DNA of 64,000 nt from Exophiala sp. HKRS030 (Eukaryota > Ascomycota > Eurotiomycetes > Chaetothyriales > Herpotrichiellaceae), in contig JAHWDD010000011.1 of NCBI GenBank assembly GCA_023897205.1, forward strand, positions 62,001 to 126,000. Direction: 5' to 3'. The notes beneath the pieces were generated by a model that searched no databases, was not told the origin of the DNA, and saw nothing but the letters and a program-made list of their open reading frames with translations. Position numbers and translations under genes: made by a program. This document shows, piece after piece, positions 35,113 through 47,600 of this stretch; positions within the stretch are counted from its first letter, which is position 1, and each line of letters opens with the position of its first letter.

Positions 35113-35924
35113 AGGGAATGCAAGGGACATTGTCTACACAACCGTCATTGCCACGGTCAGTTGGATCGTAAATGACCGACCAAGGTGGTGTCAAAATTGG
35201 TGTTGATCCCATCTACTACATCGACGAGGAGCGCGGCATTCTCTCCCATCATCGACAACTCCTCCAACGTTGGCCACTGCGCGTCTGGAAAGTAACAGAA
35301 ATCTACTGATCAAATCGAAGACAACACTGGCAGTCAACCCTTGTTGTCCCTTTGTTGTCAGCTCGTACAATGAGCTCATGGCGTTCCAGTAACATTTCCC
35401 GAGTAGTCGATCGCCTTCCGAAGCACATGCGACTGGCAACGACGTCCGCAAGAGAAATTCATCGTCGTTCCATGCAACACTGTCGCAGTCGTAACCATGT
35501 ATATCCAAGTCAATAGAGCCAGTCGAGGGCGATAAGACGTCGCCTCGCGGCGAGGAGAGCTTTCCCCCGATCAAGACGGACGGGTTGATATCCCCCCGCA
35601 AAAATATCACTCCCAATCACTTACTCAATCCTCGGCTAGTGTTCTAGATGGTGTCCCTTGGGGGATAATTCGTCAATTATCAGGTCTTGACGCCGGTACT
35701 TGCCGCTTCACACATTCCCTGCTTTGAGACATGGATCATGGATGTTGAGAGCGCTAGTCAGGTACCGAAACTCTCAAAGATACGGGCCCAAAAAAAATTC
35801 CTGACCTCTCTTCTGTTCTACTTTTCTACTTTACCATTATTCAGGCAATCTACAGCAGCAAGGAAGTATCGTGGTAATCGGCATCTCCCCAAGAACAGCG
35901 TACAGTCAAAGACCCGAGTGAACA
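35113..35924. other. tail-to-tail interval between regulator and alternative oxidase
   Basis: 812 bp. One minus-strand frame at 35191-35616 (141 codons) overlaps nothing and has no recognised domain; it might be a short gene but cannot be supported. The remainder has no feature. Confidence 0.45.
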
Positions 35925-37264
35925 TCAACCAATGACCTCATCACGCTCGTAGCCCGTCCCCCTCGCGACGGCGTTCGGTTTGTGACCTTTCGCCTCGGCC
36001 TTGTAGTCACTCACAAACGGATTCGGGTCCTCCTTGTAGTCCAGGTTGCCCAGCGTGTGGTTGACACCCCTGTGGACGGCCTCGTCGGCACGGATGTAGA
36101 GGATCAGGTCCCTCATGGTGCGTCTCCCCTCGGGCATGTGCCAGTACTGCACGGCCAGTTCGGGGATCTGGAAGCTCGGGTCGCTCCACTTGGGCAGGAG
36201 GCCCTGTTCGATCTCCTTGATGCACCGGGTGTAGGTGTGCACGGCCTCCTCCTCGAGGTAGCCGACGAAGCGGTGGCAGATCTTGGGCGAGACGAGGTAC
36301 GAGCAGAAGAGGGCGTTGAAGAAGACGCCCTGCGCGGCGAGGATCATCGTCTTCATGAACCAGCCCGGCTCGCACATCTTCATGAACGTCAGGAGGTGCA
36401 TGCGTTCGTTGTACGACTCTTCCAGCAGCGTCTCGATCCACCCGTTGTCCCGCTTCATGCGGCGGAGGGAGCGGAGGTGGCGGAGCATACCGGCGACCAT
36501 GCCGGGGACGCCCGCGATGGACTCCAAAAACACAAACCGCACGAGCTGTGGAGGACACGATTTGTTAGCATTCCCATATCGCTTCGTGTTCCTGATTTGA
36601 AATGGTCGTGACTCACCCATTGTGCTTCGGTCAAGGGTTTGCTGGCAACTATTGCTGTGGTGGGCTTGGATTTGTCGGATTGCTGTTCTGCTCTGAGACC
36701 CGTCGCGAGGTCCATGCCCCATCTGTTGCCGGATTAGTCGTGACTAGGAGGGGAAGGGGGAAGCATGCTATATGCCTGAGTTGCAACTTACCGGCAGAAT
36801 CTGATCAATTTCCATGCCGACCAGTCACCCCAGGATCTGGGTTCTCTGTGAGCTGGAGTGACGTTGAGCATTTCCTCTTCCGAAAAGTCATGGTGTTGCC
36901 ACGCCGCTGGTGTCTGCCGGATGTACTTTGTCTCCTGTGACGGAAAGAAGTCACGAAGCCGTGAGACGCTTGTGGTGGAGAAACATCGTGCTGGTGTCGA
37001 CGACGTCTTTTCGGCAAATCCGTTGTAACGGCGGATGGGGAAAGTTCCGCCGGGGCGGGCGAGATTTATTGTCGAATGATGGCGGTACTGAGGTTCTCTG
37101 GTAAAGGGTGATGCGGTGCCTTGAGCGGTTATGAAGTTCGTCTGGTGCTTGGGAATAGTACTGCCAGCATGGTAAAGAGGCGCGACGGTGCTTCCAAGCT
37201 TGGCTGCAGAGGCAACCGAGCAGAGGCTCGGAGCGGCTGTACTTGTTGCGCTCGTTAGAGACAT
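35925..37264 (-). CDS. aox: mitochondrial alternative oxidase
   Basis: Three exons, 37264-36792, 36722-36617 and 36545-35925, give 399 aa. A long Ser/Thr/Arg-rich N terminus with few acidic residues acts as the mitochondrial targeting sequence. The di-iron ligands of the family are visible: Glu201 in LESIAGVPG, Glu240 and His243 in NERMHL, a glutamate in the LEEEAVHTY block (291-293), and Glu348 and His351 in RADEAVHR. The VNHTLGNLD stretch follows. The enzyme oxidises ubiquinol and reduces O2 to water in the inner membrane without pumping protons, bypassing complexes III and IV. In fungi it is induced by cytochrome-pathway block and stress. Length is close to other fungal AOX proteins. Nothing is missing in the catalytic core. 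Confidence 0.96.
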
Positions 37265-39229
37265 GAGAGAAATCGGGTGCAGGACTGTTGAGGATGGTTC
37301 ATTGCTGCCGCTTGTTTATCGTTGGTACACGTTGAAGCTCCGGAAGCTGCGACTTGTCATGACTTTATACACATTGCCCTGTCGGATGTAGATCGTGATA
37401 AGAAGTCCTCTCATTGGCCTCGAACGTGCTCACCGCGGGTGCCCAGCTGTGGGGAGTCGGCGACTTGGAGGCGCCGGAGTATCAGATTTATTAGATAGTT
37501 GCGGTCCGCCCAATCTTTTCTACGCCAAGGTCGACGTGCATTGATCATGTTGGCGCTTCCGGATTCTTCCAGGGTCATAAGATCTTTGCGTGTTTGGTCA
37601 ATTGGCAACACGAAAGGTCCGACTTTGCTTATTCCATGTCTTTCCAAAACCATCAGCGCAATGTTCACTCACCTCGAGGCCGATCAGGACGGCGCTTCAT
37701 CTTTCATGCAATATATCCGTATAACGGAGAAGTTCTTGAGAGTTGGATTGTTCGATTTCAAGCTGCGACGGAGAATGAGTATGGTGTGATGTTCGCGTCA
37801 AAGTACCGGTCGACTTTTTCCGGTGTCAGCCCTGACCCTGTCGGAGGTCATCCGATAGGCTCGATAAACCACGCAGGGCTTGTGACTGAAGCCAACGATA
37901 TTCCTGGATAGAGATTGGCTGTGTAGGTGGAAGTCGGGAAATATGGTCGGCGAGAGGAGACAATTACTAACTTATTAGTCGAATTCGTCGGCGAGTACCA
38001 GGCAATACTGCGCGTGTGTGCCTTATGTAATCAGCTTCATGGCCGAGAAATATAAACTCCTCGAAATACCTCAAAGATCCCATTGTTTGCGCAAATGCTA
38101 CCCTTCTGTCTGGTTCAGTACTTGTTGTTGGACGCATACCTGCAGCATTCATGCGTGGTCGCACATACCAGCTGAAGCGCGATAGAGCACACGAATGCAG
38201 ATGTCCCTACTCTAGTGAAGTGAATTGAAATACGAGATGAATCACAGCGCATGCTTCCAGATATAGCTGTGAAGGCCCAGTGATTCGGTTCCTCGGTGCC
38301 ACGAATAAATAAAAAAAAGGATTCCATCGAAACTTGAACCCAAGCACAAGGCACCAAAAAAGAAGGGCGCCTTGAATGAGAAGGGTTCCAGCACCTCAAG
38401 TTCTGAAACTCGGTGGATCTATCCTGAAAGTGCACTTCATCAGTGCCAGATAAAACCCCAAATTGGGTGTCAGAGGACCGGAGCTCCGCTCCTCACCCAA
38501 GGCGCCAGAAGAATAAAGGCAGTGTGAGGTGTTGGTCTTATTAGCCCTGGCTGGCCAGGCCAGAACTGATTAGACCAACGAGGCCAGAACCAATTAGGCC
38601 AACAGGACTGCATGCAGTAGGCATATGTTAAACAAAAATTCAGGAATTGAATATATATCCCGTATTATCCAGAATGTGATGTGCAGTGAATCCGGGTTGC
38701 CAAGCTCGCAGGACAAGCCCAACAATACCAGCTGAAGACGTACCGCCGGTGATATTGAATAGGTTAAGCACAATAGTATCGACTATCCTCTCGATGTAGG
38801 AAAAAAGACGGTAGTGATTCTGGTAACAATGCGGTCGCGGCCTCGAAGAGATGCAAAGTCTCCATAGCAATAGTGCGTGGCGGCAAGACATTGTGCGGTT
38901 CGAGAGGAACATAATTCATTGTTAGTCCTGGTCGTGTGGTGTCAGTCCTTGTAGCAGACGCTCCGTCTCTATTGAGATTAGCATAACGCAGGTAATTCAC
39001 GGAGGAAACTGAATGCATCAATCGCCTCCAACCCTCCTATTGATGAAGCACTCCTTGAATAGAATCAGTTGCGTTTGTTCGCCAAGCCAGAAGACGATGA
39101 AGCAGTGAATAAAAGTCACCACATTCAACAGCTCACACTTATACCCTTTCCAATTCTCATATTTCACCTCTCACCTTTCACTTCTTAATTTTCAAAACTT
39201 TCAAATCCAAAAATTCCACGACTCTCACC
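37265..39229. other. intergenic region upstream of AOX and the 39230 gene
   Basis: 1.97 kb separating two divergent genes. Candidate frames under 110 codons have no domain. It contains the repeat cluster at about 38531-38604. The end nearest 39230 is CT-rich, like many fungal 5' leaders. Confidence 0.5.
38531..38604. repeat. two 24 bp imperfect tandem units preceded by an inverted copy
   Basis: Unit A (38557-38580) and unit B (38581-38604) share 20 of 24 bases. The preceding bases from about 38531 to 38556 read as an imperfect reverse complement of unit A. A hairpin-forming relic is likely. Confidence 0.6.
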
Positions 39230-40033
39230 ATGGCTGAAGAACAGCAAAATCGCTTTTGCTTCGAGGTGCGAATCATCGGAAACAACACCAACACCACTCC
39301 TCCAATCATCGTTCCCTTTTGCGAGGCCAGAGACAGAGCAGAGCTCTGGAACGAGACTGTCGACGTGGTGGCCTTCTGGTCAGATTACAGATTTCTCAAC
39401 GCGGCGTCCAACGACTGGCCAAACCCCCCTCTCATCCTCCTGCAAGAGACATCGACCAGCAGGCACGACATCGAACACAACCGCTGGAAGACCATCAACT
39501 GGGACGAGGCGTCCGAATACACCAAATGGTTTCAAGCCAATGTCGCCGAGGGAGACGCCGAGACACTCAAGATTGAAATCCACTTCTTGACGGGGTCCTC
39601 AGAAGAGTATTGGAACATTTACAACCAGCTGACTGCGGTCGGCAAAGACAACGCCACCATGCAAGACAAGAGTCTTGTCGAGATTCCCTTCAGTGCAGAC
39701 ATGAGCAACCTGCAGAATGTTCAAGTTGTGGCAGGCACCAATCAGTGGTTGCCGAGACGAGAGGTTGATGTCCTGGCAAACGCCAATAATTGCGAGAGAT
39801 GTGAGGCCAAGGCCGTGGAGCTTGGTCTGAAGCGGCCTTCGTGGCGTCAGAAGAAGGCCAAGGAGGCCAAAGATGAAGATGAGATGGAGACACCCGTCGA
39901 AGGCAAAGACGAGGATGTCATGGAGGAGGATACTGGGGTTGATGAGGGCGAAGAAGGAGATGTTGAGATGGGAGATGCCGGTGCTGGTGAAGGTGCAGGT
40001 TGGTCAATGGACCTGACACGACGATTTAGATAG
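39230..40033 (+). CDS. unknown protein with acidic C-terminal tail
   Basis: Single exon, 267 aa. I do not recognise a family. The ATG lies in a good context (CTCACCATGGCT). The first about 180 residues look globular, with alternating hydrophobic strands (FCFEVRIIG, VDVVAFWSDYRF, ETLKIEIHFL) and several Trp. A CERCEAK segment follows, and from residue 205 the chain is dominated by Lys, then Glu/Asp (EEDTGVDEGEEGDVEMGDAG), and ends basic. The tail could act like a chaperone or histone-binding acidic arm, but this is inference. No signal peptide or membrane segment is seen. The lack of any stop over 800 bp and typical amino acid use support coding. Confidence 0.72.
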   Translation: MAEEQQNRFCFEVRIIGNNTNTTPPIIVPFCEARDRAELWNETVDVVAFWSDYRFLNAASNDWPNPPLILLQETSTSRHDIEHNRWKTINWDEASEYTKWFQANVAEGDAETLKIEIHFLTGSSEEYWNIYNQLTAVGKDNATMQDKSLVEIPFSADMSNLQNVQVVAGTNQWLPRREVDVLANANNCERCEAKAVELGLKRPSWRQKKAKEAKDEDEMETPVEGKDEDVMEEDTGVDEGEEGDVEMGDAGAGEGAGWSMDLTRRFR

Positions 40034-40799
40034 AGAAGAGGAGCGACGAGGCTGGAACGAGGTTGAGGTTGCCAATGGCGTGAGAGAGAATGTCAAAATG
40101 TCAGATTTTATTTGCCTCGGATCAGAGTTTTTCCGTCCCGCCAGCCAAGAAATTCCCAACGGATCAAACTCGTCTCTCTCACAAAATGATGATGATGATG
40201 ATTGACTTCTGTGCAGATAACAGAAAGAAAGCGACAAGAAGCAAGTTTGTTTCACATCCAGGTAGCATCGTGTCCTCGACTACTGCACTGAGTGCAACGA
40301 AAAACCACAATTTTACGCTGTTCTGGCTGAGGCGAGCCCACCTCGAGGCCCGTCTTATTGTGGGAACGGCGGCGCCGTTATCAAGCCGACAAGTCATGAC
40401 GAACTGGAGTAGTGGTGTGCTATTGGCCTAATCGGCAGAATTGCCACACCATGACACGATCTCATCGCTAAAATGCAGAACAGAGGCGTGTGGATGTAGC
40501 CGACGGTAAGCATGGACCCCTGCTTCTTTGCGATAATAAGCTCCCTGCGTGAATTCTATCAGCAAATTTTTCCACAGCCTTGTCGATCTCTGCCAATCAC
40601 ACCGATACAATGACTTCCCTTCACGCGACAATAACTTCCTTAGCACGTTGACCTTATCGCATTTCGCCGATGGGCTCGTAAAGGTCTGCTCGGTCTCGAG
40701 CTTTTATAATACTTGTGACCCTCCTGGTCGTGTGTGCTCGAGATCAGTGCCCGCCCTCGTCCCCAATCTACGCAGCATAACAATTTTGAAGTCTCAAAA
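40034..40799. promoter_or_regulatory. intergenic region upstream of amino acid permease
   Basis: Includes GATAA at 40532-40536 and TTATC at 40654-40658, candidate sites for nitrogen GATA factors, and a possible TATA-like TTTATAAT near 40702-40709, about 95 bp before the start codon. No gene recognised here. Confidence 0.4.
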
Positions 40800-42766
40800 A
40801 TGGCCGACCTCGATCTCGTGGAGAAAGGCCCCGAGCCTGATTTGGCCAGGACTAGCTTCGATGCCTCCCAAGGCAGAATCGAACTCCCCCGTGCGCCGAC
40901 TGCCTGGGGTCGCTTCGTCGACAGCTTCAAGAGAAACCCCAATGCTCGAATGACGACACAAGCCATCGATGCCAACGGCAACATGCTTAAAGATCAACCG
41001 CCGGCGGAACCAGCTTTGTCCATGGCCCTGAAAGGTAGACATCTTCAAATGATAGCCATTGGTGGTTCGATCGGAACAGGTCTCTTCGTCGGTTCAGGAT
41101 CCGCGCTGGCTGCTGGTGGCCCTGCTTCGTTGATCATCGCATATGGCCTGATCGGAGTCATGTTGTACTGTGTGGTTCAAGCCCTTGGTGAACTTGCTGT
41201 GGCTTTCCCCGTAGCTGGTGCATTCTCGGTCTATGCGAGTCGGTTTGTTGATCCAGCATGGGGTTTCGCCATGGGATGGAATTATGCTTTACAGTGAGTT
41301 GTCCGCCGATTTTGAAGAAACTGTTCCACGTCACTAACGTTTTGTAGATGGATGGTGACTCTTCCTCTTGAAATCGTGGCAGCATCTCTCACCCTCGAAT
41401 TCTGGTCAGGCAGCCGAGACGTCAACGGCGCTGCTTGGGTCACGATCTTCCTTTTCGCAATCATTATCATCAATTTCTTCGGTGTTCGTGGGTACGGCGA
41501 GGTAGAATTCGTCCTGTCCATCATCAAGGTCGTCGCTGTGATCGGGTTTTGCATTCTCGGCATCATCATCAACACTGGTGGCGTTCCAGGCAGTGACCGA
41601 GGCTACATTGGAGCAGAGTACTGGCACAACCCAGGCGCGTTCAACGCTGGATTCAAGGGCCTCTGCTCAGTCTTCGTCACAGCTGCATTTTCATTCTCAG
41701 GAACCGAACTTGTCGGTCTGGCGGCTGCTGAGACGGAAAACCCGCGACGCACCCTGCCTAGCGCCGTCAAACAGGTGTTTTGGCGAATTGCACTGGTATG
41801 TGCCGCATCTCCTCGTTTTCGTCTACTACGACGTTTTCTAATTCGATTTTTCCAGTTCTACATGGTTTCACTCACCATTGTGAGCGTCCTTGTGCCATAC
41901 GACGACCCTAAGCTCCTGAACGGAAGCAGCTCGTCTGATGCAAACGCCTCCCCCTTCGTCATCGCCGTTCGCAATGCCGGTATCCAGGCAGTGCCCTCGA
42001 TCATGAACGTTGTCATTCTTATCGCGGTCCTGTCCGTCGGCAATTCTTCAGTCTACGGTTCGAGCAGAACACTTGCCGCCCTCGCCGATATGGGGCAGGC
42101 CCCCAAGATCCTCGGTTACATCGATCGCTCTGGAAGGCCACTCGTGGCCATTGTCGTCTCCTCGGCTCTCGGTTTCCTGTGCTACATTGTCGCCGCGGGT
42201 TCCGCCACCAGTGCACAGGCCTTCAACTGGATGATAGCCATCAGCGGGTTGGCGGCCATCTTTACCTGGTGAGATTCATCCTATCCTCTAAGCCTTTGTC
42301 CCCTCGAAAGGGTTCGTACGTACTAACGAGTCATCCTTCTACTTTTAGGGCAACCATCTGCATCTGTCACATTCGCTTCCGCCAAGCCTGGCATCTCGCC
42401 GGCAACACCGTCGACGACCTAGCGTTCAAGTCACAAGCCGGTGTCTACGGCTCGTGGATCGGTTTGATCATGAATTGCTTGATCCTCGTCGCACAGTTCT
42501 GGACAGGCTTTGCCCCCGTCGGATACGCCGACATGTCGGCGTCCGAGCGTGTCAAGGGGTTCTTTGAGGTCTACCTCGCGGCTCCCATCGTGATTGTCAT
42601 GTACATTGGCTACAAGCTGTGGTACAGGACCAAATTCCGCAAGACTCGTGAGATCGACATCACGAGCGGAAGAAGAGAACTGAATCTGAAGGAGATCCTG
42701 GAAGAGGAGCGGAAGATTCAAGCCGCTTGGCCCTGGTACAAGAAGGTTTGGAAGACGGTCTGTTAA
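40800..42766 (+). CDS. amino acid permease (APC superfamily, yeast-type)
   Basis: Four exons, 40800-41293, 41348-41795, 41856-42268 and 42349-42766, give 590 aa. A cytosolic N terminus of about 80 residues precedes the permease signature IGGSIGTGLFVGSGSALAAG, the ELAVAFPVAGAFSVYASRF block and MGWNYALQW. Twelve hydrophobic spans are visible, including GTELVGLAAAETENPRRTLPSAV between middle helices, SSVYGSSRTLAALADMGQAPK, and the C-terminal helix pair ending in an IVIVMYIGYKLWYR segment, followed by a charged tail. Homologues are proton-coupled plasma membrane importers of amino acids (Gap1/Dip5 group). Substrate range cannot be fixed. Two GATA sites lie upstream, which would fit nitrogen control. 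Confidence 0.93.
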
Positions 42767-42905
42767 AGCGCACTCGTGTGGCATTTGATTTATATATACC
42801 CATTAGACCGATATAAGATAATACAAAAGTGATTTTTAGTGTATGACCGGATCATGGTCCTGAATTAGCCATGTTGTATTCCACCTTGGGATGAGAGGAC
42901 CTTTT

Positions 42906-43805
42906 TCAACTCCCACTCGACTGCGAGCGCACCTCATCATTCCTGTACATGCCTGACCTCTCTGCCTGCGCTACCCACGCTTGCCACTGTGACCTATCCG
43001 CATGATTGATGGTGCGTTCGCAATCCAGGGCCTCCTGCTCCGTGAGGTAGACGATCTCGAGCTCGGTGGCGTCCCGTTGCGCCATGGCCGCAGTCTGTAT
43101 CTCTGCATCCCGACGGATGTGTATGGCGCGCCACACCACATCCACGAGACTCTCGGCCCACGTCGTGTACCCGTGGCCGCGCATGAACACGGCCTTTTGT
43201 TCCGGCAGAATGGTCGAGCCGTTAGCAAGAACATCCGTCCCTTCTTCACGCTGGTGGGACTTGCGTAGCGCCATTGCCATTTCGTCGCCGAGGTACCCAG
43301 TGGTTATGAGGAGGTTCTTGGGGTGCGAGGCAGGCAGGTCGTCGTAGTATCGTGCAGTGTCGAAGATCGGGGGCGAGGAACCGAGAAAGCCGGCCATCAG
43401 ATAGCTCGGCTGTAGCATGCTGGTCCAGCTGTTGCAGAGACCGTACACGATCGCGGTCGGACAGTGGGAGTGCAGGACGCTCTGCACCCCGGGGTACATG
43501 TTGTACATGGAGCTGTGCACGAAGATCTCGGTCATCGGGGAGACCCTGGCGACTTTTTCGACGTCTGGGTATGGATCGTCAACAGGAGACCCGTCGGTCA
43601 CGTTCCACTGGTTCAGGTCTTTCTTCGACGATATGAGAATGGCCGGGACAATGCTTGTGAAGAAGGTCGAAGGTTCTCGAGGATTGCGAACCGAGATCTG
43701 GCCATGTTCGTCCAACACTTGGTGTTGGTGGAGGATGTGAAATGCTGTGATGAGGCCGGAGAGGACTTGGTCGACACTTTCGTCGTCGATCACGCCGGGC
43801 GTCAT
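42906..43805 (-). CDS. class II aldolase/adducin-domain protein
   Basis: Read from ATG 43803-43805 to 42906, 299 aa; the frame is open further upstream to about 43886, without an ATG, so an earlier start would need another exon. The domain begins with the DQVLSGLITAFHILHQ helix, followed by EHGQISVRNP and ILISS. The metal-site pair HSHCP and the later HGYTTW segment (a third histidine) fit the family, with the catalytic Glu candidate in MTEIFVHSS. These enzymes (fuculose-phosphate aldolase, ribulose-phosphate epimerase and sugar-acid types) cleave or isomerise sugar phosphates with zinc. Fungal members like this often lie in catabolic or secondary-metabolism clusters. It is convergent with the permease. 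Exact reaction unknown. Confidence 0.86.
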   Translation of the reverse strand: MTPGVIDDESVDQVLSGLITAFHILHQHQVLDEHGQISVRNPREPSTFFTSIVPAILISSKKDLNQWNVTDGSPVDDPYPDVEKVARVSPMTEIFVHSSMYNMYPGVQSVLHSHCPTAIVYGLCNSWTSMLQPSYLMAGFLGSSPPIFDTARYYDDLPASHPKNLLITTGYLGDEMAMALRKSHQREEGTDVLANGSTILPEQKAVFMRGHGYTTWAESLVDVVWRAIHIRRDAEIQTAAMAQRDATELEIVYLTEQEALDCERTINHADRSQWQAWVAQAERSGMYRNDEVRSQSSGS

Positions 43806-44625
43806 GGCAGTCTGAGGTTCTCGTACGAGTTTTCCCGCTGATTTAGTTGTCTGGTAGACGGCCAGATACCTATCCTGCGGATTCAAGTCGGTAGATTTGG
43901 TTTCTTCTGAGCAAACGTGTCTGTCTGTCCTAGTGTAAGATGGAACCTCTGTAGGACCCGACTGGAGGTAAGCTCTTCATTCCATCATATAGTGGAAAAC
44001 AATCCCTACGTCATTTTGATATCGTCTCACATGGGCGGAGTAAGAGTTGTTGAGAATGCCACTCGTGATATGTATTGTCCAAGCAAAGGCAGTCATTTTG
44101 GTCTGGTCTCTGCGCCAGGGTCTTTCTGATCTCTGGGCTCATTACCTCAATTGGCGCGGACTATTGTACCACCTCAGATTCGACGTGGAATCATCCCGGA
44201 AAGGTTTTCCAAGGACGTCAATCATCAAGGAGATACACTTCCGACAAGTTATATCAGGGCCGCAACTTCGGCAGAGACCGATGACTGTCGCTATGACGAA
44301 GGCACATAGCTCTGGCAAGTGGTGTAACTCTTGGCTCTCTATCTGTCCGTCTGTATGCGGAACAGATTAGTTGTGAGGCTTCAAGTCTGTCTGCGGTCAT
44401 GAGGATTAGAAGAATTTACCTCTTAAGCTTCAAGGAGCTAGACCGAGATTGGCTTAGTCAGCACTGCAAAGTCACGTGACTCGTAGAGCAACGACGCGTA
44501 AAAACCACACCACTTTGTTATGGTTCGCCTCTTTTCTATCTGCTACGAGATGCATTTCGTTCAAATCAACTTTTCAATCAAGATTATATGATGCTTTCCA
44601 TCTACGGCCTCTATGCTTTGACTCT
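43806..44625. other. intergenic region between aldolase-like gene and ABC transporter
   Basis: 820 bp upstream of the aldolase-like gene and downstream of the ABCB gene. Short frames on the plus strand without domains. Confidence 0.5.
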
Positions 44626-47600
44626 TCATTCTGCAATCATTTGACTGAGCACGTTCGCCCGGTAAGACTCGGATCGTTCAAAAAGCTCGTCATGTGTCCC
44701 AGAGTCGACACATTGCCCCGCCTCAATCAAAAAGATCTTGTCAGCGTGACGGATAGTGTTGAGCCGATGTGCTATCACCAGTACGGTGATACCTTGCGTC
44801 GCAATTCGCAAGTTGTCTTGCAGAGTTTTCTCTGTCTCGGCGTCCAAGGCACTGGTCGGTTCGTCCAGGATCAAGAGTCGGGGCTTACGCACCAACGCGC
44901 GAGCGATGGCTAGTCGATGCTTCTGCCCACCCGACAGCTGGCTTCCGTTGGTGCCACAGAGTGTGTCAAGGCCCTGAGGTAACTGGAGAACGGTATCATG
45001 AATACTGGCGAGCTTACACGCCTCCATCATGTCCTCATCCGACACTAAAGTCCTAGGCCGTGCCCCCAGTGACAGATTGAATCGTATCGTGCCATCAAAA
45101 AGCACGCCATCTTGAGGTACAAGGGCAATGTCGTCGCGAAAGGATATCCCGTCCTGCTTGGTGATGTCCTTCCCGTCGATCAAGATCTCACCCGACTGCG
45201 GCAGATACATGCGCTCGACCAGGGATGTAATTGTGGATTTACCTGCGCCCGATGGTCCTACGAGCCCGCAGAACTGACCTGGGCGAATACGAATGCTGAG
45301 ACCACGGAGAGCGGGAGCAGATTGGCGGGCGGGGTAAGCGAAGTGGACATTCTGCATTCTCACGTCCATTCCCCTTGTTCCATGTAGTGATGCGGTTTTC
45401 GTCTCGGCACTGAATTCGATGTCGTCTTTTTTGCTGACGGTCGAAGATCCCTGGAAACTGGCCGATGATCCCAGAGCTATCACATTGGTGACTCTGGCAA
45501 TAGCAGCCCGCGCATTGGTGATCTCGGGGGCAAGGGCAAACATTTGACTCCAGAGTTGAGCGCTGACCAGCAGAGAGAAGACGACCATGATGAACTGTGT
45601 CTGACTATACATGCCGCTGAACACTTGTTTAGATCCCCACCAGAACCCTAGCGCAAACGCCAGGTTACCGACTAGGTACTGCAGAGCGAGCCAGATGTTG
45701 GCATGGAAGCTGATAGCAGTAACCTCTCGTCGCGGTCCATCAAGTGTGCGACGATATACCTGCAATATCTCGTGTTCTAGTGACAGCGCAGCAACTGTCT
45801 TGATTGAATTGACGGCTTCAACACTGATCCCGACCGACTTGTTGAACGCGTGCTCGTGCTTGTCCGCGAATCGAGCTAGAGCACGCAGCTGCGTAAATCC
45901 CACCCCAAGCAGAAGTGGGACAATGGCCATACAGACCAGTGCAATCTTCCAGGCTATGATCAATGTCATGATGACCGCTGCAACAAGATTGATACAAATT
46001 GACAAGATAGTCCCAATAATGGACCCACTGAGACCAGCAATCTGATTCCCGTCGTTGGTGATCAGCCCAAGCAGACTGGAGGGGGTGCGGCCCTGGGACT
46101 GATGCCACTGGACATCCTGCTCGAAGATGGCACGAAAGAGAAAGACCCGAATGGTGTAGATGGTCTTCTCGGACACCCAGCCAAACCCGATCCAACTCAC
46201 AATGTTGGCAAACAATTCGATAATAGCCAACACGAAAAACATGAGGGCGAAGAAACGTCCACTATCTCGAATATGTGCCGGTGAGCGGCAAGGACTGAGA
46301 CCTCCAACCGTGTGGCCGAAGATGACAGCGTCGGCGCAGTACGCGCCACCAACGATGCTGGCACCCGCGAGAGCACAGAGCGCCACAAGAGCGTGAGGGC
46401 GTATGAAGCGTGCCATGGATTTTGTCAATGTTCCGAGACTCTGATCTACCGATTCATCATCAGTTTCAGCAGATGTCTCCGTCGACGAAGGGATGTCAAC
46501 GCGCTCCTTCGTTACTTCGATGGACATATCGGCTTTGCTGGTCTTTTCAAGTTCATTGTCTACATTGTCCACGTCGGTCATACCGCTCAGTGAAATGTCT
46601 TCACTGGCTCGCCGGGTTGGTGACTTTGAGTCCAGGTTCTGTAAGTTGACGAGCCCGGCGTACGAGCCTTGTTTGCTCATCAGCTCCGCGTGCGTTCCTT
46701 CTTCCAAAATGCGGCCATTCTCCATTACGACAATTTTGTCTGCCTTCTGGATTGTGGAGAGTCGATGAGCTATCGAAATAACGGTTCGGCCTTCTGAACA
46801 GCGCTCCAGGGCATCAAGGATCTCTCTTTCACTTCTAGAGTCGAGGGAGGCCGTTGCTTCGTCGAGTATGAGGATTTTAGGGTTCTTGACGATACTCCTC
46901 GCAATGGCAATACGTTGTCTCTGCCCTCCGCTCAGCCTTGTTCCACTGGACCCTACCATGGTACCCAAACCCTCTGGCATGTTGTTGACGAAGCGTGCAG
47001 CATCCGAGACTTCCATCGCATGCTGGACCATACCCAAGATCTCTTCAACTACTGGGCCCTGCTCGTGGGCAGCGTCTGTCGCTACACGGCCGTCTCTTAT
47101 CGCGGCTGCCACAGAACCGAGTTGAGGCCCGAGAAGTGTGTCTTGAAGTCGCTCGTGTTCAGGTGCAGTCGAGTTCACCAGTCCGTGAGCGATGTTCTCA
47201 AGAATTGATCGGTCAAGTAAGGTGGCATCCTGCTGTACCAGGCCAATCATGCCGCGGACTTGTCGGGTGTTCACCTCGCGAAGATCGTGCCCGTCCAGGA
47301 CCACCGAGCCTTCGACTGGGTCGTACAGACGAAGCAACAAGCTGGCGATGGTCGATTTCCCGCTCCCCGAGAACCCGACTATGGCAGTCTTTTGCCCGGC
47401 CGGAAATTCTAGAGACACATTCTTGAGTACTTCTTGCTCCGGTCTTGACGGATACCGAAAAGAGACGTTCTCCAGTTTGAAACCACCCGCACAGTCGGGA
47501 GACAACCTCAAGCCCGTGTCTGCTGTCCCATTGATTACCGAAGGGGCATCGATATCTCTCTTCAGTTTGCCAAAGGCTGCAGCAGCTCCGGCGAAGATGG

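Noticed and set aside
35191..35616. 141-codon minus-strand frame
   Set aside because: No family match, splice logic or conserved start context; kept only as a note in the intergenic entry.
38300..38400. Possible minus-strand tRNA near GGTTCAAGTTTC followed by a T run
   Set aside because: The T-arm pairs only weakly and no matching 5' acceptor stem, D-arm or anticodon arm was found 70 to 90 bases upstream.
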